From: Thauera phenylacetica B4P
GTDB taxonomy: Bacteria; Pseudomonadota; Gammaproteobacteria; Burkholderiales; Rhodocyclaceae
DNA: 44,547 bases
Assembly (NCBI RefSeq): GCF_000310225.1
Contig: NZ_AMXF01000009.1
Location: forward strand, 1 to 44,547
Reading direction: 5' to 3'
The notes under the pieces were generated by a model. The model was not told where the DNA came from. It saw only the letters and a list, made by a program, of their open reading frames with translations, and did no database searches. This document shows, piece by piece, positions 1 through 7,549 of this stretch. Within the stretch, counting starts at the first letter, position 1. Each line of letters begins with the position of its first letter. A program made the translations under genes and the position numbers.

Positions 1-300
1 CGAACACGGCGGCGCGGCGTTCGGCGCATTGGCACGATCCGACGGCTGCATTCGCGCCTGCCGGCGCTCCTACACAAACCGCCACGCACCCGCAGCCCCT
101 TTAGCAACGGCGGCAGCCGCGAACACGGCGGCGCGGCGTTCGGCGCATTGGCACGATCCGACGGCTGCATTCGCGCCTGCCGGCGCTCCTACACAAACCG
201 CCAAGCACCCGCAGCCCCTGTAGGAGCGGCGGCAGCCGCGAACACGGCGGCGCGGCGTTCGGCGCATTGGCACGATCCGACGGCTGCATTCGCGCCTGCG
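1..300. repeat. Tandem REP/BIME array, 119-bp unit, about 2.5 copies
   Basis: A 119-bp unit begins at 1, 120 and 239; the third copy diverges after about 300. Each unit carries two different REP-type palindromes in opposite orientation: the 'GCGCCTGCCGGCGCTCCTAC' form (51-74 and 170-193) and the 'GGAGCGGCGGCAGCCGCG' form (219-240, degenerate near 101-121). The spacer between them is conserved too. Small open frames across it are repeat-driven and not credible genes. The array may continue left of the window. The stretch 1-368 holds nothing else recognisable. Confidence 0.9.
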
Positions 301-368
301 GTACGCCAGGTCGCGGCGTGGCATCATCGGGGCACGGCCTGATCTCTCCGCCTGCTGCCTTCAAAGCC

Positions 369-965
369 ATGGAACTGCACCTCATCCGCCACCCCCGTCC
401 CGACGTCGCGCCCGGCATCTGCTACGGCCAGACGGACGTCGGCCTGGCCGAATGCCCCGCCACGGTGGCAGACCGCCTGCGGCCGCTGCTGCCGGAATCG
501 TTCGCCCTGCACGCCAGCCCTCTCTCGCGCGCGCGCCTGCTCGCCGAGGCACTGGGCAAGCCGCGCCTCGACGACAGACTCAAGGAGATCCACTTCGGCG
601 ACTGGGAGGGGCGCAGCTTCGACGACATCGGCGCCGCCATCGACGACTGGGCTGCCGATCCGCTGGGGTTCCGGGCGCCGGGCGGCGAATCGCCGCGCGA
701 GATGGCGGCACGCGTGCTGGCGTGGCTCGCGGAGCAGGGAAATAGGGGACAGACCCCGATTTCATCTGAAATTGGGGTCTGTCCCCTATTTCGCCACCCG
801 GAGCACCTCGTCGTCGTCGCCCACGGCGGCCCGCTGCGCGCCATCGCCGGCCACCTCCTCGGCATGCCGCCGGAGCGCTGGCTGGGGCTGGACTTCGGCT
901 GCGGGCAGGTGACGCGGATCGACGTGGAGAGCTGGGGGGTGGTGCTGAAGTGGTTCAACCGCTGA
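369..965 (+). CDS. cobC: Histidine phosphatase, alpha-ribazole phosphatase (CobC) type
   Basis: 198 aa. Members of this phosphoglycerate-mutase-like family dephosphorylate alpha-ribazole 5'-phosphate in cobalamin nucleotide-loop assembly. The N-terminus reads LIRHPRPD with the catalytic His at residue 8, followed by CYGQTDV, typical of CobC; the second catalytic His is at 152 in VVAHGGPLR. The frame is open from 267, but the ATG at 369 is where family similarity begins and earlier codons lie in REP sequence. Residues about 125-141 are encoded by a 54-bp perfect-type palindrome inserted in frame between the conserved motifs. No other cobalamin gene is visible, so its partners are probably left of the window. 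It could be another histidine phosphatase, but the RHPRP...CYG pattern favours CobC. Confidence 0.85.
   Translation: MELHLIRHPRPDVAPGICYGQTDVGLAECPATVADRLRPLLPESFALHASPLSRARLLAEALGKPRLDDRLKEIHFGDWEGRSFDDIGAAIDDWAADPLGFRAPGGESPREMAARVLAWLAEQGNRGQTPISSEIGVCPLFRHPEHLVVVAHGGPLRAIAGHLLGMPPERWLGLDFGCGQVTRIDVESWGVVLKWFNR
739..792. repeat. Palindromic element inserted in frame inside cobC
   Basis: Two 26-nt arms (739-764 and 767-792) separated by 2 nt are inverse complements except for one G-T type mismatch. Each arm carries the core GGGGACAGACCCC or its complement, bounded by AAAT/ATTT. Length is 54 nt, divisible by three, and it contains no stop in the cobC frame. Related shorter palindromes occur at 19371, 38453 and 39115. 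Such palindromes resemble REP-like units mobilised by REP-associated tyrosine transposases, but no such transposase gene is in the window. Confidence 0.9.
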
Positions 966-997
966 AGCGTCGCTCGCAGCGAGGCGGCACTTCCAGC

Positions 998-1026
998 TTG
1001 CGACATTCGCACACAACACCTATCTT
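998..1026 (+). promoter_or_regulatory. Putative sigma70 promoter for the DUF4143 ATPase gene
   Basis: TTGCGA (998-1003) and TATCTT (1021-1026) are separated by 17 nt. They stand just before an AT-rich leader with repeated 'actttaa' words, unlike the GC-rich surroundings, ending at the ATG at 1059. Assigned by eye only. Confidence 0.45.
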
Positions 1027-1058
1027 ACAAATCTAAACTTTAACTTTAAATTTGCAAG

Positions 1059-2228
1059 ATGATCCCACGATCGGCGCTCTCGACCCTGCAACGCCTGGCC
1101 CGTGGCTTCCCCGTGATCGCCATTACCGGCCCACGGCAGGCCGGCAAGACCACGCTCGCCCAGCAAACCTTTGCCGACAAAGCTTATGTCTCGCTCGAGA
1201 ACCCCGAAGAACGTGAATTCGCCGAATCCGACCCCAGGCGCTTTCTCGCTCGCTTCGAGGACGGCGCCATTCTCGATGAGGTCCAGCGCTCCCCCCAGCT
1301 CTTGTCGTGGCTGCAGGGCATCGTCGACGCACGCAAGCGCATGGGCGACTTCGTGCTCACCGGCTCACAGCAATTCGAACGGGTCTCGGGCATGACACAA
1401 TCGCTCGCGGGCCGGGTGGGCCGGGTCGAGTTGCTCGCGCTCTCCACGCAGGAGCTGGCTGCGGCAGATCGTATGCCCGCGCGCCTCGACGACATGTTGT
1501 TCCAGGGGGGCTACCCCGCCCTGTACGACCGAGACCGGAACCCGGAGGACTGGTTCGCCAACTACGTCGCCACCTATCTTGAGCGCGACGTCCGCCAACT
1601 GATCGCGGTGCGAGATCTCACCCAGTTCCAGCGCTTCGTCCGCATGTGTGCCGCGCGCTCCGGCCAGCTGCTGAATCTGAGCGCGCTCGGCGCCGACTGC
1701 GGCATCACTTCGGTCACTGCCCGCGAGTGGCTGTCCGTGCTCGAGGCCAGCTATCTCGTGGTCCGCATCCCGCCCTATTTCGAGAACTTCGGCAAACGCC
1801 TGGTCAAGACACCCAAGCTCTACTTCCTCGACGTCGGCCTGATGTGCTGGCTGCTCGGCATCCGCGACGCCGAGACGATCGCCACCCACGCCATGCGCGG
1901 CGCGCTGTTCGAGACATGGGTCGTCTCCGAATTCGTCAAGCAACAGCTCAATGCTGGCCGCCCCGCCGACCTCTATTTCTGGCGCGACAACGTGGGGCAT
2001 GAGGTCGACCTTCTGCTCGAGACGCGCGATGGCTTGCAGGCGGTCGAGATCAAGTCGGGCCACACCTTCGCCAGCGACTGGCCGGCTTCCGCCTTGAAGT
2101 GGCAGAAGCTGAGCGGCAGCCCGCTGGCACCGTGGATCATCTACGGGGGCGAGGGGGAATATGAACGCCAGGCCTGTCTCGCCCTCGGCTGGCAGGCATT
2201 CGCTGGCCGACCGGCACCCAACCGATGA
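1059..2228 (+). CDS. AAA ATPase with C-terminal DUF4143 domain
   Basis: 389 aa. The N-terminal AAA domain has a Walker A motif GPRQAGKTT (residues 24-32), a Walker B-like AILDEVQ near 89-95 and a sensor-like VLTGSQQF. The C-terminal half is DUF4143, with a PD-(D/E)XK-like signature GHEVDLLLE...AVEIKSG. The biological role of this widespread, horizontally moving family is unsettled; proposals include mobile-element, defence or TA-like roles. The gene has its own AT-rich leader, different from its neighbours, and its stop overlaps the next start by 4 nt (ATGA), probably by chance of insertion. A second, different ATPase of the same broad group lies at 16603-17796. Confidence 0.85.
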   Translation: MIPRSALSTLQRLARGFPVIAITGPRQAGKTTLAQQTFADKAYVSLENPEEREFAESDPRRFLARFEDGAILDEVQRSPQLLSWLQGIVDARKRMGDFVLTGSQQFERVSGMTQSLAGRVGRVELLALSTQELAAADRMPARLDDMLFQGGYPALYDRDRNPEDWFANYVATYLERDVRQLIAVRDLTQFQRFVRMCAARSGQLLNLSALGADCGITSVTAREWLSVLEASYLVVRIPPYFENFGKRLVKTPKLYFLDVGLMCWLLGIRDAETIATHAMRGALFETWVVSEFVKQQLNAGRPADLYFWRDNVGHEVDLLLETRDGLQAVEIKSGHTFASDWPASALKWQKLSGSPLAPWIIYGGEGEYERQACLALGWQAFAGRPAPNR

Positions 2229-3145
2229 CAGGCGCCTCGCCCATGACCACCCTCTGGCTCATCACCGACAACAAGCCCGGCCACCGCAGCCAGCTGCAGG
2301 GGCTGGCGCAGGCGCTGGCAGCGCGCACGACGGTCGAGACGCACTGGATCGACACGCCGGCCGGCCTGGCGGCCTTCGGGCACTGGCTTACTGGCCGCTT
2401 CCCGCCCGGCGCCGCGCTGCCGGATCCGGACCTGATCCTCGTCGCCGGCCATCGCACCCATCTGGCTGGCCTCGCCACACGACGCGCGCGCGGCGGCAAG
2501 CTCATCGCGCTGATGCGGCCCAGCCTGCCGCTGGGCTGGTTCGACCTGTGCGTGATCCCGCAGCACGACAATCCACCCGTCCGACCAAACGTCGTCGCCA
2601 CCCGCGGCGTGCTCAACACCGCCCGCCCCAGCGCCGAGCGCGAGGCCGGCAAGGGCCTGTTCCTGATCGGCGGCCCATCGAAGCACCACGGCTGGGACAG
2701 GCCCGCCCTGCTCGCCCAGATCGACGCCATCCTCACCGCCACGCCCGCGATGCGATGGACGCTGACCACCTCGCGCCGCACCCCGGCCGACACCGAATCG
2801 GCGCTGCTGGCCCTGCGCGAACGCGGCGTCGACGTGCGCCCGGTACGCGACACCGCGCCCGGCTGGGCGATGGAACAGGTGGCGCGCAGTGCGCAGGCCT
2901 GGGTGACCGAGGACAGCGTGTCGATGGTCTACGAGAGCCTCACCGCCGGCGCCGCCACCGGCCTGCTCGCCGTGCCGCGCCTGGGCGAGACGCGCATCAC
3001 CGCCGGCGTGGCCGAGCTGCAGCGCGAGGGCTTCGTCACCCCGTTCGCCGATTGGCAGCGCACCGGCCGCCTGAGCACGCCCCCCGAGCGCCTGGCCGAA
3101 GCCGACCGCGTGGCCGAGGCGGTGCTGGCGCAGTTCGGAGCGTGA
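2225..3145 (+). CDS. ELM1/GtrOC1-like family protein (Mito_fiss_Elm1, DUF1022)
   Basis: 306 aa. The N-terminus LITDNKPGHRSQ and the later LTTSRRTP and VTEDSVSM motifs are those of the ELM1 family, a GT-B-like fold named after a plant mitochondrial fission factor. Bacterial members often lie in LPS or nucleotide-sugar gene clusters and may be glycosyltransferase-like; the substrate is unknown. The start is either the ATG at 2225, coupled to the ATPase stop, or the internal ATG at 2243 (MTTLWLI), which matches where conservation starts. A second family member is at 6560-7549 with the same three motifs. A REP pair follows the gene. Confidence 0.8.
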   Translation: MTGASPMTTLWLITDNKPGHRSQLQGLAQALAARTTVETHWIDTPAGLAAFGHWLTGRFPPGAALPDPDLILVAGHRTHLAGLATRRARGGKLIALMRPSLPLGWFDLCVIPQHDNPPVRPNVVATRGVLNTARPSAEREAGKGLFLIGGPSKHHGWDRPALLAQIDAILTATPAMRWTLTTSRRTPADTESALLALRERGVDVRPVRDTAPGWAMEQVARSAQAWVTEDSVSMVYESLTAGAATGLLAVPRLGETRITAGVAELQREGFVTPFADWQRTGRLSTPPERLAEADRVAEAVLAQFGA

Positions 3146-3181
3146 GCACAATTTCGAGTCCCATGCACCGCGACGGTTTCC

Positions 3182-3276
3182 TGTAGGAGCGCCGGCAGGC
3201 GCGAAAGCCGCCTTGCGGTGCACGGCGCGGGGGAAGAAGCCCGACTGCCGCATTCGCGCCTGCCGGCGCTCCTACA
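3182..3276. repeat. Inverted pair of REP elements (BIME)
   Basis: A REP in one orientation at 3182-3205 faces one in the other orientation at 3253-3276, across a 47-nt spacer. It follows the ELM1 gene and may stop or stabilise its transcript. The interval 3146-3358 holds nothing else recognisable. Confidence 0.85.
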
Positions 3277-3358
3277 GAAACCCATCGCCTCTCCAGGGCT
3301 CCGGGCCCGCCGCCGACCTACAATACCGCCATCCCCCGAACCGGATCGGAGCACCGCC

Positions 3359-3952
3359 ATGGGTGTCGCACTGCGCAAGGAAAAGCACTACACCTACGCC
3401 GACTATCTGACTTGGCCGGACGACGCGCGCTACGAGCTGATCGACGGCGAAGCCTTTCTCATGCCACCGGCGCCGCTGGTCGAGCATCAGGAGGTCGCCG
3501 GCGAGGTGTTTCGCCAGCTCGCCGACCAGCTCGACGGCCAGCCCTGCCGCCCCTACATCGCGCCGGTCGACGTCCGCCTGCCGCGCACGGACGAAGCCGA
3601 CGCCGCCATCGACACCGTGGTCCAGCCCGATGTCCTCGTGGTATGCGACCCCGGCAAGGTCGACCGCCGCGGCGTGCGCGGCGCGCCCGACTGGGTGCTC
3701 GAGGTGCTCTCGCCCAGCACCGCCGCCCACGACCAGATCGCCAAGCGCCGCACCTACGAGCGCGCCGGGGTGCGCGAGTACTGGCTGGTGCATCCTGGCG
3801 ACCGCACGCTTACGGTCTACGTGCTCGAAAACGGCCAGTACGGTCGCCCGGAGATCTACGAACTGAAGGACGAAACCCCGATCGGCGTGCTGCCAGGCGT
3901 GTCGATCGCCTGGGACGCGCTCGTGACTCGTCTGCCGAAGCCGGAGTACTGA
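3359..3952 (+). CDS. Uma2 family (DUF820) endonuclease-like protein
   Basis: 197 aa from the ATG at 3359; the frame is open earlier but that part runs through REP sequence. Uma2 proteins have a restriction-endonuclease-like PD-(D/E)XK fold of unknown role. Visible family signatures are YTYADYLTWPDD, RYELIDGE, VVQPDVLVV, PDWVLEVLSPST and KRRTYERAGVREYWLV, with the acidic and lysine residues spaced as expected. Two further Uma2 genes lie at 39226 and 39979 but are more like each other than like this one. It stands alone between a REP pair and a TA module. Confidence 0.85.
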   Translation: MGVALRKEKHYTYADYLTWPDDARYELIDGEAFLMPPAPLVEHQEVAGEVFRQLADQLDGQPCRPYIAPVDVRLPRTDEADAAIDTVVQPDVLVVCDPGKVDRRGVRGAPDWVLEVLSPSTAAHDQIAKRRTYERAGVREYWLVHPGDRTLTVYVLENGQYGRPEIYELKDETPIGVLPGVSIAWDALVTRLPKPEY

Positions 3953-3986
3953 TCCAGCGCAGCCTCCCGGTACGGAACCCTGCGGC

Positions 3987-4015
3987 TTGATCGCATCTCA
4001 TATGCGATACATAAT
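3987..4015 (+). promoter_or_regulatory. Putative promoter with overlapping operator for dinJ-yafQ
   Basis: TTGATC (3987-3992) and CATAAT (4010-4015) are 17 nt apart. A 7-bp inverted repeat, ATCGCAT at 3990-3996 and ATGCGAT at 4002-4008, fills the spacer. An operator placed between the -35 and -10 boxes is typical of autoregulated type II TA operons. The assignment is by inspection. Confidence 0.55.
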
Positions 4016-4039
4016 CCGCGCTCAGCAAGCGAGGAAGCC

Positions 4040-4312
4040 ATGGCACAGAGTTCAATGCTCCACATCCGCGTCGACGACGAAACCAAGACCCAGGCCACCG
4101 AGGCGCTGGCCGCCATGGGCCTGTCGATGTCGGACGCCGTGCGCATCTTCCTCAAGCGCGTCGTCAACGACCAGGCCTTCCCGCTCGAGCTCAAGGTCCC
4201 CAACGCCGAAACGCGCGCCGCCATGGAAGAGGCGCGCGCCATGATGAAGGCGCGCCAGGCACGCTTCGAATCGGCCGACGCCCTGCTCGATGCGCTCGAA
4301 AAAACCCGCTGA
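4040..4312 (+). CDS. dinJ: RelB/DinJ family antitoxin
   Basis: 90 aa. The N-terminal ribbon-helix-helix region (IRVDDETKTQATEAL...GLSMSDAVRIFLKRVV) matches the RelB/DinJ family, which binds DNA as a dimer; the C-terminal part wraps and neutralises a RelE/YafQ-type RNase. The ATG at 4040 follows an AGGAAG ribosome-binding site; a second Met at 4055 is possible. It overlaps the toxin gene by 23 nt, as in a translationally coupled TA operon. The inverted repeat upstream is a likely self-binding operator. Confidence 0.85.
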   Translation: MAQSSMLHIRVDDETKTQATEALAAMGLSMSDAVRIFLKRVVNDQAFPLELKVPNAETRAAMEEARAMMKARQARFESADALLDALEKTR

Positions 4313-4610
4313 GGCCAAGCGGGCAGCGCTGCCGCGCGCCGCGGATTTCAGCAAGGGCTTCCACAAGGACTGGGAACGCCTGAGCCGTTCCGGCCGCTTC
4401 GACCTGAAGCGGCTCAAGGAAGTCATGCTGCTGCTCATCGCCAACGACGCCCCGCTCGGCCCGGAGTGGTTCGACCACGCGCTCAAGGGCGAGTGGGCCG
4501 ATCACCGCGAATGCCACGTCGGCGGCGATTTTCTGCTCATCTACAGCGCCGACGACCGACAGATTACCTTCGTCCGGGCGGGCACCCATGCGGATCTCTT
4601 CGAGGGATGA
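4290..4610 (+). CDS. yafQ: YafQ family type II toxin (ribosome-dependent mRNA endonuclease)
   Basis: 106 aa. The C-terminal half carries the YafQ pattern DHALKGEWADHRECH...DFLLIY...RAGTHADLF. Residues corresponding to the E. coli YafQ active site are visible as His63, His76, Asp80 and His100, with Glu74 where E. coli has Asp. YafQ cuts mRNA in the ribosomal A site. The ATG at 4290 overlaps the antitoxin; a slightly later start is possible. It appears intact, so this is probably a working TA module. The next gene starts 8 nt after its stop. Confidence 0.85.
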   Translation: MRSKKPAEAKRAALPRAADFSKGFHKDWERLSRSGRFDLKRLKEVMLLLIANDAPLGPEWFDHALKGEWADHRECHVGGDFLLIYSADDRQITFVRAGTHADLFEG

Positions 4611-4617
4611 GGCACGA

Positions 4618-5742
4618 ATGAAAGCCCTCAAGGTCCTGCAACTCCTCCCCGCGCTAGACGGCGGCGGCGTCGAGCGCGGCACGCTCGAGATCGCGCGCGC
4701 GCTGGTCGCGGCCGGGCACGAATCGGTGGTGCTGTCCAAGGGCGGGCGCATGGTCGAGCAGTTGCAGCACGAAGGCTCGCGCCACCTCGCGCGCGACCTC
4801 GGACGCAAGTCGCCGACCACCTTCCTGCAATATCGCGCGCTGCGCACGCTCTTCGAGGCCGAGCGCTTCGATATCATCCATGCCCGCTCCCGACTGCCCG
4901 CCTGGGTGGCCTGGCTCGCCTGGCGCGGCATGCCGGCCCACGCCCGGCCGCACTTCGTCACCACCGTGCACGGCATGCACTCGGTGAGCCGCTACAGCGC
5001 CATCATGTGCGCCGGCGAGCGCGTGATCGCGGTCAGCGACACGGTGCGCGACTACCTCCGCACGCACTACCCGCCGGGGCGCTGGCCGCACCTGGCGGAC
5101 GAGCGCATCACGGTGATCCCGCGCGGCATCGACCCGGCGGAGTTTCCGCGCGACTATCAACCGTCGGATGAGTGGCTGGCGCGCTTCCATGCCGAGTTTC
5201 CGCAGATCGCCGAGCGCAAGGTGCTGACGCTGCCGGGGCGGCTGACGCGGCTCAAGGGGCATCACGACTTCATCAGCCTCGTTGCCCGGCTGGTTGGCGA
5301 AGGGCTGGACGTGGCGGGGCTGATCGTCGGCGGCGAAGACCCCAAGCGGCCGGGCTACGCGAAGGAGATCCGTGAGCGCGTGCAGGCGGAAGGGCTGGGC
5401 GAGCGCATCGTGTTTACCGGGCATCGCAGTGACGTGCGCGAGATCTATGCGGTGTCGGATTGCGTGCTGAGCCTGTCGAGCACGCCGGAGTCGTTCGGGC
5501 GTACCGTGCTGGAACCGCTGGCGATGGGGCGGCCGGTGGTGGGGTATGCGCACGGGGGGGTGGCGGAGATTCTGGGGGAGCTGTTTCCGCATGGGGCGGT
5601 GGGGAAGGGGGATGTCGCAGCGGCCACGGAGCGGGCGCAGGACGTGATCGCCGGGCGGACGCCTGTGGTGGAGTTCAACACGCGCTTCCTGCTCGAACGC
5701 ATGCAGGCGCAGACGCTGGCGGTGTACGGAGTGCTCGCATGA
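4618..5742 (+). CDS. Glycosyltransferase family 4 (GT-B), LPS type
   Basis: 374 aa. The N-terminus MKALKVLQLLPALDGGGVER and the C-terminal nucleotide-sugar motif TPESFGRTVLEPLAMGRPVVG (the two Glu of the EX7E pattern) identify a retaining GT4 enzyme. RLTRLKGHHDF and GHRSDVREIYAVSDCVLSLS are further GT4 signatures. It presumably adds a sugar to LPS core or O-unit at the cytoplasmic face; the sugar cannot be read from sequence. It begins 8 nt after yafQ and overlaps the deacetylase start by ATGA, opening a tightly coupled five-gene run to 9439. The start at 4618 (not 4588) is where the family begins and follows a GAGG-type RBS. Confidence 0.85.
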   Translation: MKALKVLQLLPALDGGGVERGTLEIARALVAAGHESVVLSKGGRMVEQLQHEGSRHLARDLGRKSPTTFLQYRALRTLFEAERFDIIHARSRLPAWVAWLAWRGMPAHARPHFVTTVHGMHSVSRYSAIMCAGERVIAVSDTVRDYLRTHYPPGRWPHLADERITVIPRGIDPAEFPRDYQPSDEWLARFHAEFPQIAERKVLTLPGRLTRLKGHHDFISLVARLVGEGLDVAGLIVGGEDPKRPGYAKEIRERVQAEGLGERIVFTGHRSDVREIYAVSDCVLSLSSTPESFGRTVLEPLAMGRPVVGYAHGGVAEILGELFPHGAVGKGDVAAATERAQDVIAGRTPVVEFNTRFLLERMQAQTLAVYGVLA

Positions 5743-6563
5743 CCCTGTGGCTCGTCCTCGGCGCAGTGCTCATCGCCGGCTGGTTCTCCAACCGCTACGC
5801 CTGGTGGCGGCGGCAGGTCGACCCGCGCCATCCGCGCGTGCTGATGTACCACATGGTCAGTCCGCACCGCCCGGGCGCGAAGTTCAACGGCCTGCGCGTG
5901 ACGCCCGAACATTTCGAAGCCCAACTCGCCTGGCTGCAGCGGGAGGGCTGGCAGTTCTTCACCGTCAGCGAGCTGTGGGAGCAGTGGGACACCCTGCCCG
6001 CGAAGAGCGTCGCCCTCACCTTCGACGACGGCTACGCCGACAACCTGCACAACGCCCTGCCGCTGCTGGAGAAATACGACGCCAGGGCCACGATCTACAT
6101 GGTCGTCGACCGCCACGAGCGCGACTGGTCCACCGCCAAGAAGGCGCATCACAACACCGGGGAGCTTGCACGCGAACCCAAGCTCAGCGATGAGGAACTG
6201 CAGCGCCTGGTCGCCAGCGGCCGCATCGAGATCGGCTCGCACACGCTCACCCACATCAACCTGCGCACCACGGCCACGGACGACAAGCGCCGCGAGTTGG
6301 CCGAATCCCGCCGCCTGCTGCAGGCGCAGACCGGGCAGGCGGTGACGAGCTTCGCCTACCCCTTCGGCATCTACGGCGAAGAGGACGTCGCGCTCGCGCG
6401 CGAGGCCGGCTACACGACCGCGGTGACGACCCTCGACGGCATCGACACGCGCACGCCGTGCCCCGATCCGCTGCAGCTCAAGCGCATCAAGGTCAGCGGC
6501 AAGGACAACATGCTGGCCTTTGTGATGCGGATGCGCGGGGGGAAGCGGGGGTGGAAGAAGTGA
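5739..6563 (+). CDS. Polysaccharide deacetylase (NodB/CE4 family), membrane anchored
   Basis: 274 aa. One N-terminal hydrophobic segment (residues about 3-16) is followed by a CE4 domain: VLMYHMVSP, the TFDDGYADN motif with catalytic and metal-binding Asp pair, SHTLTHINL with the metal-binding His pair, and FAYPFG. CE4 enzymes remove N- or O-acetyl groups from sugars. In LPS clusters such proteins may deacetylate a core or lipid A-linked residue, which is inference here. ATGA overlap on the 5' side and GTGA overlap on the 3' side show translational coupling. Confidence 0.85.
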   Translation: MTLWLVLGAVLIAGWFSNRYAWWRRQVDPRHPRVLMYHMVSPHRPGAKFNGLRVTPEHFEAQLAWLQREGWQFFTVSELWEQWDTLPAKSVALTFDDGYADNLHNALPLLEKYDARATIYMVVDRHERDWSTAKKAHHNTGELAREPKLSDEELQRLVASGRIEIGSHTLTHINLRTTATDDKRRELAESRRLLQAQTGQAVTSFAYPFGIYGEEDVALAREAGYTTAVTTLDGIDTRTPCPDPLQLKRIKVSGKDNMLAFVMRMRGGKRGWKK

Positions 6564-7549
6564 AGCCGCTCACCGTCTGGCTGCTCAGCGACGGCGCGCC
6601 CGGCCACCTCAGTCAGAGCCGCGGCATCATCGACTCACTCGCCACCCGGCGCCCCGTGGAGGTCAGCACGGTCGAGCTGAAGATCCGCAGCACGCTGTGG
6701 AAGCGCCTCGGCCGGCTCGCGCTGCCGCACATCCGCGACGCGGCGGGCTGGTTCCGGCGCATCTACGGCGCCGCCCCGCCGCCGGGCCAGCCCGCGCTGA
6801 TCGTCTCCTCCGGGGCCAACACCCTGCTCGCCAACGCCCTGCTCGCCCGGCTGCACCGCGTGGCGAACGTCTACAGCGGCACCCTCAAGGGCTACGACCC
6901 GGCCGCCTTCGACCGCGTGTTCACCGTGGTGCCGCTCGACGTGGCCTGCAACCACGTGCTGCCGTTGCCGCCGGTGCCGGGCGAGCTCGCCCGGCCGCTG
7001 CCGCTGCCGCCGGAAGGAGAGAAGCGCATCGCCGTGCTGGTCGGCGGCGACGGCGCCGGCTACGTCTTCAAGGAAGCCGACTGGCGCGCCTTCGGCGCGG
7101 GGCTGGCCGCACTCGCCCGGCGCGAGGGCGGCCGCCTGCTGCTCACCACCTCGCGCCGCACCGGCGCCACCGCCGAAGCCTGGCTGCGCGACAGCCTCCC
7201 CGCCGAGCTGATCGCCGACGCGGTGTGGTGGTCGCAGGCGCCCCGCAAGGTCATGCGCGACTTCCTCGGCGCGGCGCAGGCCATCGTCGTGACCGAGGAC
7301 AGCCTCAGCATGGTTGCCGAGAGCCTCTACTCCGGCCGGCCGGTGGTATCGGTCTCGCCTGCCCTCGCCCAGCCCAATGCCAACGACGGCGCCGCGCTGC
7401 AGGCCTACGCGCAACGCGGCCTGCTGCTGCGCCAGCCGATCGCGGGCCTCGCCGATGTCGCGCTCCCCGCCCGCCGCGCGGCCGTGCCCGACGTGCAGGG
7501 CGAGATCGCCGACGTCGTCCTCGCGCTGCTGGAGCCGAAAGCCCCATGA
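6560..7549 (+). CDS. ELM1 family protein (Mito_fiss_Elm1, DUF1022), second copy
   Basis: 329 aa from a GTG at 6560 that overlaps the preceding stop (GTGA). A GTG at 6551 is an alternative. The N-terminal LLSDGAPGHLSQSRGI, the central LLTTSRRTG and the VTEDSLSMVAESL motif match the family and the protein at 2225-3145. Overall similarity between the two is modest, so this is not a recent duplicate. The position inside a glycosyltransferase operon with 4-nt overlaps on both sides argues for a role in LPS assembly, perhaps as a GT-B-type transferase. No experimental function is implied. Confidence 0.8.
   Translation: MKPLTVWLLSDGAPGHLSQSRGIIDSLATRRPVEVSTVELKIRSTLWKRLGRLALPHIRDAAGWFRRIYGAAPPPGQPALIVSSGANTLLANALLARLHRVANVYSGTLKGYDPAAFDRVFTVVPLDVACNHVLPLPPVPGELARPLPLPPEGEKRIAVLVGGDGAGYVFKEADWRAFGAGLAALARREGGRLLLTTSRRTGATAEAWLRDSLPAELIADAVWWSQAPRKVMRDFLGAAQAIVVTEDSLSMVAESLYSGRPVVSVSPALAQPNANDGAALQAYAQRGLLLRQPIAGLADVALPARRAAVPDVQGEIADVVLALLEPKAP

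Noticed and set aside
1-300. CRISPR array
   Set aside because: The repeats are long, include both REP types and have conserved, not variable, spacers; no cas genes.
29-342. Short open frames (about 64 aa) on the left end
   Set aside because: Near-identical frames recur every 119 bp because of the tandem REP unit; no protein family features.
1365-2063. A 232-codon open frame opposite to the DUF4143 ATPase gene
   Set aside because: Antisense shadow in GC-rich DNA; the plus-strand frame has Walker and DUF4143 motifs.
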